5,891 nt of DNA from positions 1 through 5,891 of the forward strand of contig JABMML010000040.1 of the NCBI GenBank assembly GCA_013205585.1. The letters are read 5' to 3'. Below the pieces are notes generated by a model. That model did no database searches and was not told the DNA's origin. It saw only the letters and a program-made list of their open reading frames with translations. Both the position numbers and the translations under genes were made by a program. Positions within the stretch are counted from its first letter, which is position 1. Every line of letters starts with the position of its first letter. Shown in pieces: positions 1 through 5,711 of the stretch. Source of the DNA: Chitinophagaceae bacterium. GTDB lineage: Bacteria; Bacteroidota; Bacteroidia; Chitinophagales; Chitinophagaceae.

Positions 1-1235
1 GATATTTCTACAGCAGTTAACACCTTAGGATCAAGATAATATTTTTCTAAAACTTGTGTGGTAGAGTGGGAGCTAACCAGTCCTGTATCGTCACCTAATA
101 CTTGATGATGCCAAGTCAAGTAGGTTTTACGTAGGTTACTTAAACTGATGTCCTTCTTGATACCTGCACCTTCTTTGTAGTGTGAAAAACCTCTGCTCAA
201 ATCGATCATGATGGTCTTGGTGGTGGATGTTCTATTAGGGTACAAAATATATTCATCCGTTCCAATCTTTTCATTCATACCTAATTCAATCAGAAAGTCC
301 TCAAGGTCAACATTGATACCAATGTATTTTTTACACTCCTTGTTATCCTTTTTCATCCGCTTTACTTTTAAGTTATCAATGATAAAAAGTTTAACTCCTT
401 GTGGTGTGCTAAATATGTCAGACCATTTTAGGTCCACCACTTCTTCACGCCTACCTCCTGTTAAAAGAAATAATTTGAATCCATCTTTTAGATAGGGTCT
501 AAACATATTTTTTTTCTCGCCCTTTCCTCCAAGCGTAATAAATGGGCTGAATGAATCAACAGCAGTTAAGATTTTATTAAATTCATCCTCGGTTATTGTA
601 TCAATAGAAGATGGTGTTGCAGCTTTGGTAATAAATTTTCTAAATGGGTTTTTCATTTCAATATTTTCAATTTCTATCAAGAATTCAAAGAATGCACGTA
701 CAGCTATAAAGCACTTGTTAAATGTCTTTGGGGAATAATTTTTTTCTGACCATACATAAAAGTTTGATACATCCTCGGTTTTAATATCAGTTGGTCTTGT
801 CCTTTTGATGTTCTTTGTGAGCGATAAGTTTTCAATAAACTTCCAACAGAACCTCACAGATTCGTCGATATGACCTTGAGATACGTTCTTTTTTAGATGT
901 GCAAATTTTGACTCGCCAGACATATACTCACGGTATTTTACAACTGCATCACCTATGTTATAATCAGTTAAATCTTCTGAGTATGTTTGTTTATTCTTTT
1001 CAAATCCATTTTGAATTAATTCTTTTTCTATAAGCGCACATTCAAGAATTGCATCATTATAATTTACTGCTTCTAAAAACACAGATTTTACACCATGCTT
1101 AGTGCCAGGAATGTGAATTCTTACTCGATAAACTTGTCGGTCATAATGTCTACACTTATTATTATCTACTCTGCAGGTTTTGCAGAAAATCTTTAGCCCT
1201 TTATGTGGATTTCTAGGTAGTGTTAATTTGTTCAT
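1..1235 (-). CDS. int: Tyrosine recombinase / integrase, C-terminus cut by window edge
   Basis: Reading leftwards from an ATG at 1235-1233, the frame stays open to the window edge (411 codons, no stop), so only a short C-terminal tail is missing. Residues 18-30 form a CxxC...CxH cluster (C18, C21, C28, H30), probably a zinc knuckle. Residues about 90-205 look like the SAM-like core-binding domain, and about 215-411 are the catalytic domain. Box I is TGGRREEVVDLKW with catalytic R262. Box II contains SNLRKT with R369, followed by SSH with H390 and YY with nucleophile Y399, nine residues after H390 as expected. The usual His of HxxR is Ser366 here. Family members cut and rejoin DNA through a 3'-phosphotyrosine at att sites. 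The start overlaps the stop of the upstream 126-aa gene (ATGA), which suggests translational coupling and fixes the start choice. Probably the integrase of the island whose end is seen near 5873. Confidence 0.93.
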   Translation of the reverse strand, partial: MNKLTLPRNPHKGLKIFCKTCRVDNNKCRHYDRQVYRVRIHIPGTKHGVKSVFLEAVNYNDAILECALIEKELIQNGFEKNKQTYSEDLTDYNIGDAVVKYREYMSGESKFAHLKKNVSQGHIDESVRFCWKFIENLSLTKNIKRTRPTDIKTEDVSNFYVWSEKNYSPKTFNKCFIAVRAFFEFLIEIENIEMKNPFRKFITKAATPSSIDTITEDEFNKILTAVDSFSPFITLGGKGEKKNMFRPYLKDGFKLFLLTGGRREEVVDLKWSDIFSTPQGVKLFIIDNLKVKRMKKDNKECKKYIGINVDLEDFLIELGMNEKIGTDEYILYPNRTSTTKTIMIDLSRGFSHYKEGAGIKKDISLSNLRKTYLTWHHQVLGDDTGLVSSHSTTQVLEKYYLDPKVLTAVEI

Positions 1236-1612
1236 CCTAATAATTTTGTATATCGGTCTAGATCCTTTTTATTAATTCTAGATGGCTTAACGATTGGAGT
1301 ATAGGCCACCTCATCTTCAAGTAAAGTAATAGTTAGATGATATACTGGTAGGTCTTTCACTACATCTCGGTAACGTTCCTTCCATTTGTCTGGATACTTG
1401 TTCTTTAGTTGTTGAACATATGGTATGTCTATATGACTATCTACTTCGATTTGATATACAAATGAATTGTTTAAAAATCTGTGTATTTTAATACCTTTCT
1501 CCATTAGCCATTTTTTGGCAGTTTCAATGTTTTTCACATAGATTTTCTCTGCAACCTGTGCAAGTGTTAGCGTGTCTAAGCTTCTAGAAAAATTGTTATA
1601 ATATTCGGTCAA
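1232..1612 (-). CDS. Small winged-helix/excisionase-like DNA-binding protein
   Basis: This is a 126-aa protein starting at a TTG (1612-1610). Upstream there is only a short in-frame stretch without ATG before a stop, and the next ATG (Met37) would remove the DNA-binding region. Residues about 14-58 (LTLAQVAEKIYVKN, then ETAKKWLMEKGI, then FVYQIEVD) follow the MerR/excisionase pattern: helix-turn-helix, then a short hairpin ending in an acidic strand. The rest (about 60-126) is charged and unrecognised; it contains KYPDKWKERYRDVV and a basic C-terminus. The gene overlaps the recombinase start by ATGA and follows the membrane-protein gene by 18 bases. Position and fold suggest a recombination directionality factor or a regulator of the integrase, but that role is inferred. 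No Shine-Dalgarno is visible; the TTG start and the coupling may keep expression low. Confidence 0.8.
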   Translation of the reverse strand: MTEYYNNFSRSLDTLTLAQVAEKIYVKNIETAKKWLMEKGIKIHRFLNNSFVYQIEVDSHIDIPYVQQLKNKYPDKWKERYRDVVKDLPVYHLTITLLEDEVAYTPIVKPSRINKKDLDRYTKLLG

Positions 1613-1630
1613 AATATATAATTTAAGATG

Positions 1631-1936
1631 TTATATTTTACTGTTTTTTTTGTTTTTGTAATCATCCCACCAATTCATCCCTTTAATAATGACAAATCCA
1701 CCAACTAATGATAAAATAATTACAAGAACTACTCTGTTAGTTGTTTTAGAATTGCCATTATTATTTGGTTTAGGTGGTATAATATTTGGCAGATTGTTAA
1801 TTACTGGGGTTGATGGAGGTGGCAGCACTGGTGGAATAATTGATCCCATGAATGTGTGCTTTCCGTCAACATTATATGTAGGTGCATTTTTATATAGCTC
1901 TGCAAAAGCCGGATTTTTTAATAGTTCTTCTATCAT
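1631..1936 (-). CDS. Small proline-rich single-pass membrane protein, unknown function
   Basis: This is a 101-aa protein that I do not recognise. Residues 1-30 are soluble and mixed. Residues 33-57 are rich in proline and asparagine (IIPPVLPPPSTP, IIPPKPNNN), probably an extended linker. Residues about 68-85 (RVVLVIILSLVGGFVIIKG) form one strong transmembrane helix, followed by the aromatic WWDDY and a lysine-rich tail. No N-terminal signal peptide is visible, so the helix is a C-terminally placed anchor; the basic tail would favour a cytoplasmic C-terminus. Its ATG overlaps the stop of the zinc-finger gene (ATGA), so both are likely translated as a unit. A membrane protein inside an integrase operon could act in surface exclusion, sensing or anchoring, but nothing in the sequence decides this. 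An opposite-strand frame at 1689-1952 is a shadow. Confidence 0.75.
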   Translation of the reverse strand: MIEELLKNPAFAELYKNAPTYNVDGKHTFMGSIIPPVLPPPSTPVINNLPNIIPPKPNNNGNSKTTNRVVLVIILSLVGGFVIIKGMNWWDDYKNKKNSKI

Positions 1937-2283
1937 AGTTTATAAATTTTAAGTATTTGAGGTTTGAAAAATATATAGCCAATGTCTCCAAGTGCAACAC
2001 CAACGCAACCTTCTTTTATAAAAGTTCCAGTTTTAAGAGACCAATCAATTTTAAAAGGTGATACGTAATTAAGATCAATTGGGACTTCAAAACCAAATTC
2101 TTCAGCAAGATCATTAAAGTGCTCCCTCTGCATAATAATTGGGTCAGCTGTAGTTCGGACTTTAATGTAGTTATTTGCTTCGCGTTCTTTCTTTAATAAC
2201 AAAGCATGTTCCTTTGTACAAGTCCAGGCGTTTTTGTGACGATCATCTGGTATAGGTCCGCCACAGTAAAGACATTCTCTCAT
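1933..2283 (-). CDS. Small N-terminal zinc-finger protein, unknown function
   Basis: This is a 116-aa protein, first gene of the leftward operon. It opens with a treble-clef-like zinc-binding motif: C4-x2-C7, then C22-x3-H26 (CLYCGGPIPDDRHKNAW followed by TCTKEH). This is the short zinc ribbon often seen at the N-terminus of small accessory proteins in Bacteroidota. Residues 27-60 are charged and probably helical. The C-terminal half (about 65-116) alternates hydrophobic and polar residues (GCVGVALGDIGYIFFKPQ), suggesting a small beta domain. The family is not recognised and no catalytic site is evident; DNA, RNA or protein binding are all possible. The stop overlaps the ATG of the membrane protein by ATGA. 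A Bacteroidota-type promoter lies about 85-115 bases upstream, and the 340-aa MerR-like gene diverges from the same region. Confidence 0.8.
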   Translation of the reverse strand: MRECLYCGGPIPDDRHKNAWTCTKEHALLLKKEREANNYIKVRTTADPIIMQREHFNDLAEEFGFEVPIDLNYVSPFKIDWSLKTGTFIKEGCVGVALGDIGYIFFKPQILKIYKL

Positions 2284-2334
2284 TTTAATATTTTTTTTTA
2301 TAACTGCTCCACGTTTTGTATATTTACATTACAA

Positions 2335-2347
2335 ACGATATAATCGT
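2335..2347. promoter_or_regulatory. Short perfect inverted repeat in the leader of the int operon
   Basis: ACGAT-ATA-ATCGT is a perfect 5-base-arm dyad about 12-24 bases downstream of the predicted start of the leftward transcript. It is a candidate operator for the divergently encoded MerR-like protein, or for a protein made by the operon itself. Arms of this length can arise by chance in AT-rich DNA. Confidence 0.3.
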
Positions 2348-2365
2348 ATAACGTTGGGTTAAAAT

Positions 2366-2398
2366 CAAAGTTATATAATAATTTGATTACAAATGCAA
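2366..2398 (-). promoter_or_regulatory. Candidate Bacteroidota promoter of the zinc-finger-to-integrase operon
   Basis: Read on the minus strand, TAACTTTG (2373-2366) is a perfect TAnnTTTG -7 box, and TTG (2398-2396) lies 22 bases upstream, within the 17-23 base spacing reported for Flavobacterium. It would start transcription near 2359 and leave a leader of about 75 bases before the ATG at 2283. A palindrome (2381-2394) lies between the two boxes, so the site looks controllable. Confidence 0.5.
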
Positions 2399-2412
2399 TA
2401 ATTTGACAAATT
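2377..2412. promoter_or_regulatory. Repeated AATAATTTGA words with two dyads, candidate operator
   Basis: AATAATTTGA occurs at 2377-2386 and again at 2397-2406, exactly 20 bases (about two helical turns) apart. Each copy begins a dyad: ATTTG-ATTA-CAAAT at 2381-2394 and ATTTG-A-CAAAT at 2401-2411 (13-base palindrome 2400-2412). The first lies between the boxes of the leftward promoter and the second covers the -35-like box of the rightward one. The layout suits a protein that controls both promoters; the binder is unknown, but the MerR-like product is the obvious candidate. Confidence 0.4.
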
Positions 2413-2430
2413 TTTTGCAAAAAATACACT
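2403..2430 (+). promoter_or_regulatory. Candidate promoter of the MerR-like regulator gene
   Basis: TTGACA (2403-2408), 16 bases, then TACACT (2425-2430) resembles a general sigma70-type promoter ahead of the ATG at 2457. No TAnnTTTG box was found on this strand, so the call is weaker than that for the opposite direction. A 16-base perfect palindrome, ATTTTTTGCAAAAAAT (2410-2425), fills the spacer. Confidence 0.3.
2410..2425. promoter_or_regulatory. 16-base perfect palindrome in the divergent control region
   Basis: ATTTTTTGCAAAAAAT is its own reverse complement. It sits in the spacer of the candidate rightward promoter, about 32-47 bases before the ATG of the MerR-like gene. It could be an autoregulatory operator or simply an A/T-tract bend. 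Confidence 0.4.
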
Positions 2431-2456
2431 TTTTTATAAAATAATATTCTAAGTAT

Positions 2457-3479
2457 ATGAATATCAGTGTTTTAGATAAATTTGTTAGTAGGTTTTCTAC
2501 GGCCATACACATAAATCAACTTAAGCTTTCAGACTTAACTGATAAGAAGGTGGTTAGATTAACAGACAAGGAAATGCTTTTAACCGATGAGGCATCCCCC
2601 AATAAATTTGAAACAGAAACAATTAGGTTCTGGCGTATAAAAAAACTTTTGCCTTTTTTTGAGGAGAAGAAACACGCTAGAATAAGTCTTGCTCAATTAA
2701 TGTGGTTAAGATTCTTATCAGAATTGAGAAAAGTAAGTCCATCTACTTTAATTATGGAAAAGGCGCATGACTTTTTTATTAAACGTGCCTATGAACAAAG
2801 ACTAGGTTATAATAATCTTCTTCAAAGAGAAAAGGACTTTAAAAAAATTAGTAATCCAACACAAGAAGAGCAAGAATTTTTAGCTGCCTACCAATCTATA
2901 ATTAATGACAATCTTTTGATGTATTCACTCGATAGAGATATCAATTATTTTAATATGGGAATATTAGATTATTTGGTTAATGATGAAGATGTATATTTTG
3001 TGTACTATTATAATATGGCAATTGATCCAGCAGATGGAGAAGAAAAAGAGTTACCAGAATTTGATATTATCAAAATATCAAAAGATAAAAAAAATGTAGA
3101 AAAAGACTTGGTTAAATTCCCTTACACCGAGAGGCCACATGTTTTAATTCCAGCTAGTTTTATTGTACGTGACACTTTTTACGACTGCAATCTTTCTGCC
3201 AAAGCATTTAATATATTGGCATTAGAAAATAGTGAAAGGGAAGTATTTAAGTTGATAAAAGAACACCAGCTAAGTGAATTGACATTCATTATCCCAGAAG
3301 GGACTTATTCAAAGCCATTAACCTTCAAATTTATAACTAAAAATGACGGTAACATAAATGCAATCAAAGAAAGTAAGCTCATTATGGGCACTAAAAAATA
3401 CAATTCTGGTATTGCTAAACTTACTAATGGGAAAATACAAAATTTCAATCCCAATCCTAATTCAGCCGAAAATCAATAA
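2457..3479 (+). CDS. MerR-like winged-helix protein with a large unrecognised C-terminal domain
   Basis: This 340-aa protein is read opposite to the integrase operon. Residues about 53-103 follow the MerR DNA-binding plan: ETIRFWRIKKLLPFF matches the recognition-helix region (typical TIRYWEKxGLLxP), then ISLAQLMWLRFLSELRKV and a following helix starting SPSTLIM. The first 50 residues are a non-standard leader. Residues about 104-165 are charged and helical; 166-240 include acidic and aromatic strands (DEDVYFVYYYN). Residues 248-327 look like a mixed alpha/beta domain, and the tail is Asn/Pro-rich. Ordinary MerR regulators have a dimerising coiled coil and a small effector domain, so the length is atypical; I do not recognise the C-terminal part. 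Position suggests a switch controlling the divergent int operon and itself. A strong terminator follows 11 bases after the stop. The ATG at 2457 has no Shine-Dalgarno, as is usual in Bacteroidota. Confidence 0.82.
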   Translation: MNISVLDKFVSRFSTAIHINQLKLSDLTDKKVVRLTDKEMLLTDEASPNKFETETIRFWRIKKLLPFFEEKKHARISLAQLMWLRFLSELRKVSPSTLIMEKAHDFFIKRAYEQRLGYNNLLQREKDFKKISNPTQEEQEFLAAYQSIINDNLLMYSLDRDINYFNMGILDYLVNDEDVYFVYYYNMAIDPADGEEKELPEFDIIKISKDKKNVEKDLVKFPYTERPHVLIPASFIVRDTFYDCNLSAKAFNILALENSEREVFKLIKEHQLSELTFIIPEGTYSKPLTFKFITKNDGNINAIKESKLIMGTKKYNSGIAKLTNGKIQNFNPNPNSAENQ

Positions 3480-3490
3480 TAACTAGATTA

Positions 3491-3533
3491 CTACGAAAAA
3501 GACCCTTCCAATTTGGGAGGGTCTTTTTCGTAG
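3491..3533. terminator. Strong bidirectional rho-independent terminator
   Basis: Left arm CTACGAAAAAGACCCTTCC (3491-3509) pairs over 19 bases with 3515-3533, with one G.T pair and the 5-base loop AATTT. The GC core (GACCCTTCC/GGGAGGGTC) is flanked by five A on the left and five T on the right, so it works as a hairpin plus T-tract in both directions. It ends the MerR-like transcript immediately after its stop and can also stop leftward transcription coming from abiEii about 260 bases away. Confidence 0.93.
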
Positions 3534-3793
3534 CAGTATCGGGAATAATCGTGATTAATTACGGAATTGTCTTAAAAAATAGGGTAGAGTGTTCAATCTT
3601 ATAGTGTTGAATCAATAAATTAATTACAATTAATAGAGAAATCAGGTCCTGATTTATTAGGAATAATAGTAATTAATTACAATTATATTTGATCACTTTG
3701 TAATTGTAATTTTAGGCTTAATTAAGATTTTTTTACATTAATTCTGATTAACGGAGGGATGGGATGGTTAATTAGTCACCACTAATAAATTTC
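3534..3793. repeat. Non-coding AT-rich patch with repeated ATTAATTAC words and dyads
   Basis: I see no gene here. ATTAATTAC occurs three times (3554-3562, 3619-3627, 3672-3680). The first and third belong to a 21-base direct repeat (3542-3562 and 3660-3680, 19 of 21 identical, 118 bases apart). A 17-base palindrome AAATCAGG-T-CCTGATTT lies at 3639-3655. An 11-base inverted repeat (AATTACAATTA 3675-3685, TAATTGTAATT 3701-3711) surrounds a TGATCA, and CTTAATTAAG lies at 3717-3726. A small hairpin (ATTAGT/ACTAAT, 3771-3786) follows the toxin stop but has no T-tract. The patch lies between two convergent transcripts, so these are not obvious promoters. A structured 3' end, protein-binding sites or an old junction are possible. 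Confidence 0.6.
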
Positions 3794-4648
3794 TTATTCA
3801 GAGAAGCCTTGCCTTAAATGTTTTAGTAATTGAACATTGTCATCTATTGTATTATCATAGTATTCAACCATTATTTTAGCCATTTCGCTATTTTGGCTAA
3901 CCAATGTGTTTGAATCTAGTATGCCAACTATACGACTAAAAAGTAATTCATTCTTTTTTGCTATTTTACTCATTTCACGGCCCATCACCCTTGCAGCAAT
4001 ATGTTTCAATGAGGCTTCTTCCTTTTCAAATAAGTCATGATGGTTTTCGAATATCTCGTTGTCATTCATATCAAAGAAGTGATTGAGAATATCACTTATG
4101 TCTTTAATGTCATCACGCCTTGACTCTGGTCTGTCATCCCAAGCAATTAATTTTAATAATACAATTCCCGGTAGGGTACAAAATTTAAATTGGTGTTTCC
4201 CTTCTAAGTCTAATGTTGGTAATCCGTCATTGTAAATTTCAGTGAACCCTTGTAAACTGATACTTGTTAAACCAAGTCCATTGGAAGTGAACTTTGTATC
4301 TCCGTCATCTATTGCACCAAATGGCAATAAGTCCACTTCTAGATTTTCTTTCCAAATTAGCACGTATTCGTTTCCCTTATATGGCTGAAAACCTTCCGTG
4401 ATTATTAGATATGTTTTTAAGGCTTCGTAAAGACCATCGTCATTTATTAGTACTGCAAAATCTATATCTCCTGTTGTACGTCTTGGAGCAATATTATTAA
4501 TACCAGTCATCCAAACGTTTCTTGCAACGGCACCTACTAAATAAAAGTCAATTCCAAATTTCTCCAGGCCACGTTGTAATGCATATAGCATTTCTGTTAT
4601 CCCGGGCTGTTGGCTTAATTGGTTATAATTTATTTTGTAAGTAGGCAT
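3794..4648 (-). CDS. abiEii: AbiEii-family nucleotidyltransferase toxin of a type IV TA system
   Basis: This 284-aa protein belongs to the DNA polymerase beta-like nucleotidyltransferase superfamily. Visible motifs: GAVARNVW at 39-46, then RRTTGDIDFAV at 56-66 with metal-binding D61 and D63; a third acidic residue in LEVDLLPFG (D106); and the AbiEii C-terminal signature KLIAWDDR (166-173) followed by RRDDIKDISDIL (177-188). Known AbiEii/MenT-type toxins use NTPs, and MenT enzymes block translation by adding nucleotides to tRNA acceptor ends; the substrate of this member is unknown. Length is normal for the family and all catalytic residues are present, so it should be active. The ATG lies 26 bases inside the end of abiEi, so translation is probably coupled to the antitoxin. 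The AbiE system was first described as abortive-infection phage defence and also stabilises mobile elements; either role fits here. Confidence 0.92.
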   Translation of the reverse strand: MPTYKINYNQLSQQPGITEMLYALQRGLEKFGIDFYLVGAVARNVWMTGINNIAPRRTTGDIDFAVLINDDGLYEALKTYLIITEGFQPYKGNEYVLIWKENLEVDLLPFGAIDDGDTKFTSNGLGLTSISLQGFTEIYNDGLPTLDLEGKHQFKFCTLPGIVLLKLIAWDDRPESRRDDIKDISDILNHFFDMNDNEIFENHHDLFEKEEASLKHIAARVMGREMSKIAKKNELLFSRIVGILDSNTLVSQNSEMAKIMVEYYDNTIDDNVQLLKHLRQGFSE

Positions 4649-5630
4649 CGTATATTTTTTTTGCAGTTTCTAGACATCTTCTGTCATTGATATTAATTAG
4701 GTCGGCATATATAAGTAATGGAGGCACTATTTGTTTGTGATTATCATTATCATTATCATTCCAAAATTTATAATATGCTTTTACATTGCCAGTTTCATCT
4801 GGTATTAACTTGTAATTTTTTATTAACTCGTTTCTTGTTTCAGTAGTATAAATTGTTAGCTCCTGAGGTTTAAGATAGTTAGTGAGTATGTCAGCCGCTG
4901 GCTCTGCTCCCCAATATGTTTTTTCCTGTTGTAAGTTTATTTGTCTCCAATTTACAAAATCGCCCTGATTTAAAAATCGGAATGTACCTATTTTAATGGT
5001 TGGCTTTAACTTCTCTTCATATACTTCAACCCATTTATCAAATAGCCCCTTTTTATTTTGAAGTATGTTCTCATATTTATTTAGATTAAGTAAAAAACCA
5101 TCGTGCTTAAGGCCATTGGTTATGTTGGTAATATTTCCAATACCAGTGCCGGTATGTTCGGCAATTTGTCGGTACGGCTTATTTAACCAAGTTTCGTCCA
5201 TTAAAAATTGAAAAACCACTTTAAGGCCAGTTTTTGTAAAAGCTCTTGTTTCTGTTTTCTTAGTTGGATTTATTATTGCATTTGTATCAATCCATAATGT
5301 GATGCCCTTATTTTTAAGATAGATATTGCCGTTAGCTTCTAAGTAAGCAATATTGTTCATCCTTAATTGTTCTTTGATCTTGGGAAATATTCTATTTGCC
5401 ACTACCATAATAGCGGGATTGGCAATATTATCCTCAATGACCTTTTGTAATTGTTGGTTTCTTAGTTCATCTTTTAGCTCAACATTATATAGGACAACTT
5501 CATCAGCTATATTCAGTTTGAGTTTTCCGTGGCAACCATTTCCTTTTGCATTATGCTCCCACTTACCCTGTATTTGGGTATTGGTCCTTAGATTCTCTAA
5601 GGCTAAGTATATTGTTTCTTCTGTCTTCAT
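4623..5630 (-). CDS. abiEi: AbiEi-family antitoxin and autorepressor of the type IV TA system
   Basis: This is a 335-aa protein counted from ATG 5630-5628 (MKTEETIYLALENL). The frame extends to a TTG at 5684, but that extra stretch is the operator and its first codon falls inside the -7 box, so I chose the downstream ATG. Residues about 35-115 form an alpha/beta domain (VELKDE at 50-55, QLRMNNIAYLEANGNIYLK at 88-106). A winged helix follows at about 131-182, with the IAEHTGTGIGNITNITNGL recognition region and KHDGFLL. The C-terminal part carries WGAEPAADILTNYL (240-253) and YADLININDRRC (308-319). This arrangement matches the long AbiEi antitoxins common in Bacteroidota. AbiEi proteins neutralise AbiEii without stable complex formation (type IV) and repress their own promoter. 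An in-frame Asn-Asp run (about residues 291-297) comes from a TTATCA hexanucleotide repeat at 4741-4758. Confidence 0.9.
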   Translation of the reverse strand: MKTEETIYLALENLRTNTQIQGKWEHNAKGNGCHGKLKLNIADEVVLYNVELKDELRNQQLQKVIEDNIANPAIMVVANRIFPKIKEQLRMNNIAYLEANGNIYLKNKGITLWIDTNAIINPTKKTETRAFTKTGLKVVFQFLMDETWLNKPYRQIAEHTGTGIGNITNITNGLKHDGFLLNLNKYENILQNKKGLFDKWVEVYEEKLKPTIKIGTFRFLNQGDFVNWRQINLQQEKTYWGAEPAADILTNYLKPQELTIYTTETRNELIKNYKLIPDETGNVKAYYKFWNDNDNDNHKQIVPPLLIYADLININDRRCLETAKKIYDAYLQNKL

Positions 5631-5683
5631 GTTCACGTTATATATTTGTTCACGAATACGTGAACATTTCATATTTGTGAACA
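5630..5683. promoter_or_regulatory. abiE operator: four half-sites in two concentric palindromes
   Basis: TGTTCACG occurs at 5630-5637 and 5647-5654, its complement CGTGAACA at 5659-5666, and TGTGAACA (one mismatch) at 5676-5683. Inner and outer pairs share the same centre (5656.5), with 17, 12 and 17 bases between successive half-site centres. The inner pair makes a perfect 8-base-arm palindrome with a 4-base spacer. The array runs from the -7 box to the abiEi start codon, so occupancy would block transcription initiation. AbiEi proteins are known to bind inverted repeats in their own promoter; assignment to this AbiEi is inference. Confidence 0.85.
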
Positions 5684-5711
5684 AATGTACAATAAATATT
5701 AAAATTCACAA
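5682..5711 (-). promoter_or_regulatory. Bacteroidota-type promoter of abiEi-abiEii
   Basis: On the minus strand, TTG (5711-5709), a 19-base spacer and TACATTTG (5689-5682) match the -33 / -7 TAnnTTTG consensus exactly. Transcription would start near 5676-5678, giving a leader of about 45 bases that consists almost entirely of operator half-sites before the ATG at 5630. The outermost half-site overlaps the -7 box. Confidence 0.75.

Noticed and set aside
208..495. Rightward open frame of 95 codons
   Set aside because: It lies wholly opposite the recombinase, which has clear catalytic motifs; the frame has no recognisable features.
1689..1952. Rightward open frame of 87 codons, hydrophobic and glycine-rich
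   Set aside because: It is the antisense shadow of the membrane-protein gene, which fits an operon with ATGA overlaps.
3717..3738. CTTAATTAAG followed by a T-run as a second rightward terminator
   Set aside because: The palindrome has no loop and no G/C stem, and the strong terminator at 3491-3533 already ends the rightward transcript.
3534..3793. CRISPR-like array from the repeated ATTAATTAC words
   Set aside because: Copies are short, irregularly spaced and AT-only, with no constant repeat length or spacers, and no cas genes are present.
4741..4758. TTATCA hexanucleotide repeat in abiEi as a phase-variation site
   Set aside because: There are only three units, and the 6-base unit keeps the reading frame, so slippage would only change an Asn-Asp linker length.
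5631..5684. 18-codon N-terminal extension of abiEi from a TTG
   Set aside because: The codons consist of operator half-sites and the TTG lies in the -7 box, upstream of the expected transcript start; the ATG at 5630 gives the family-like N-terminus.
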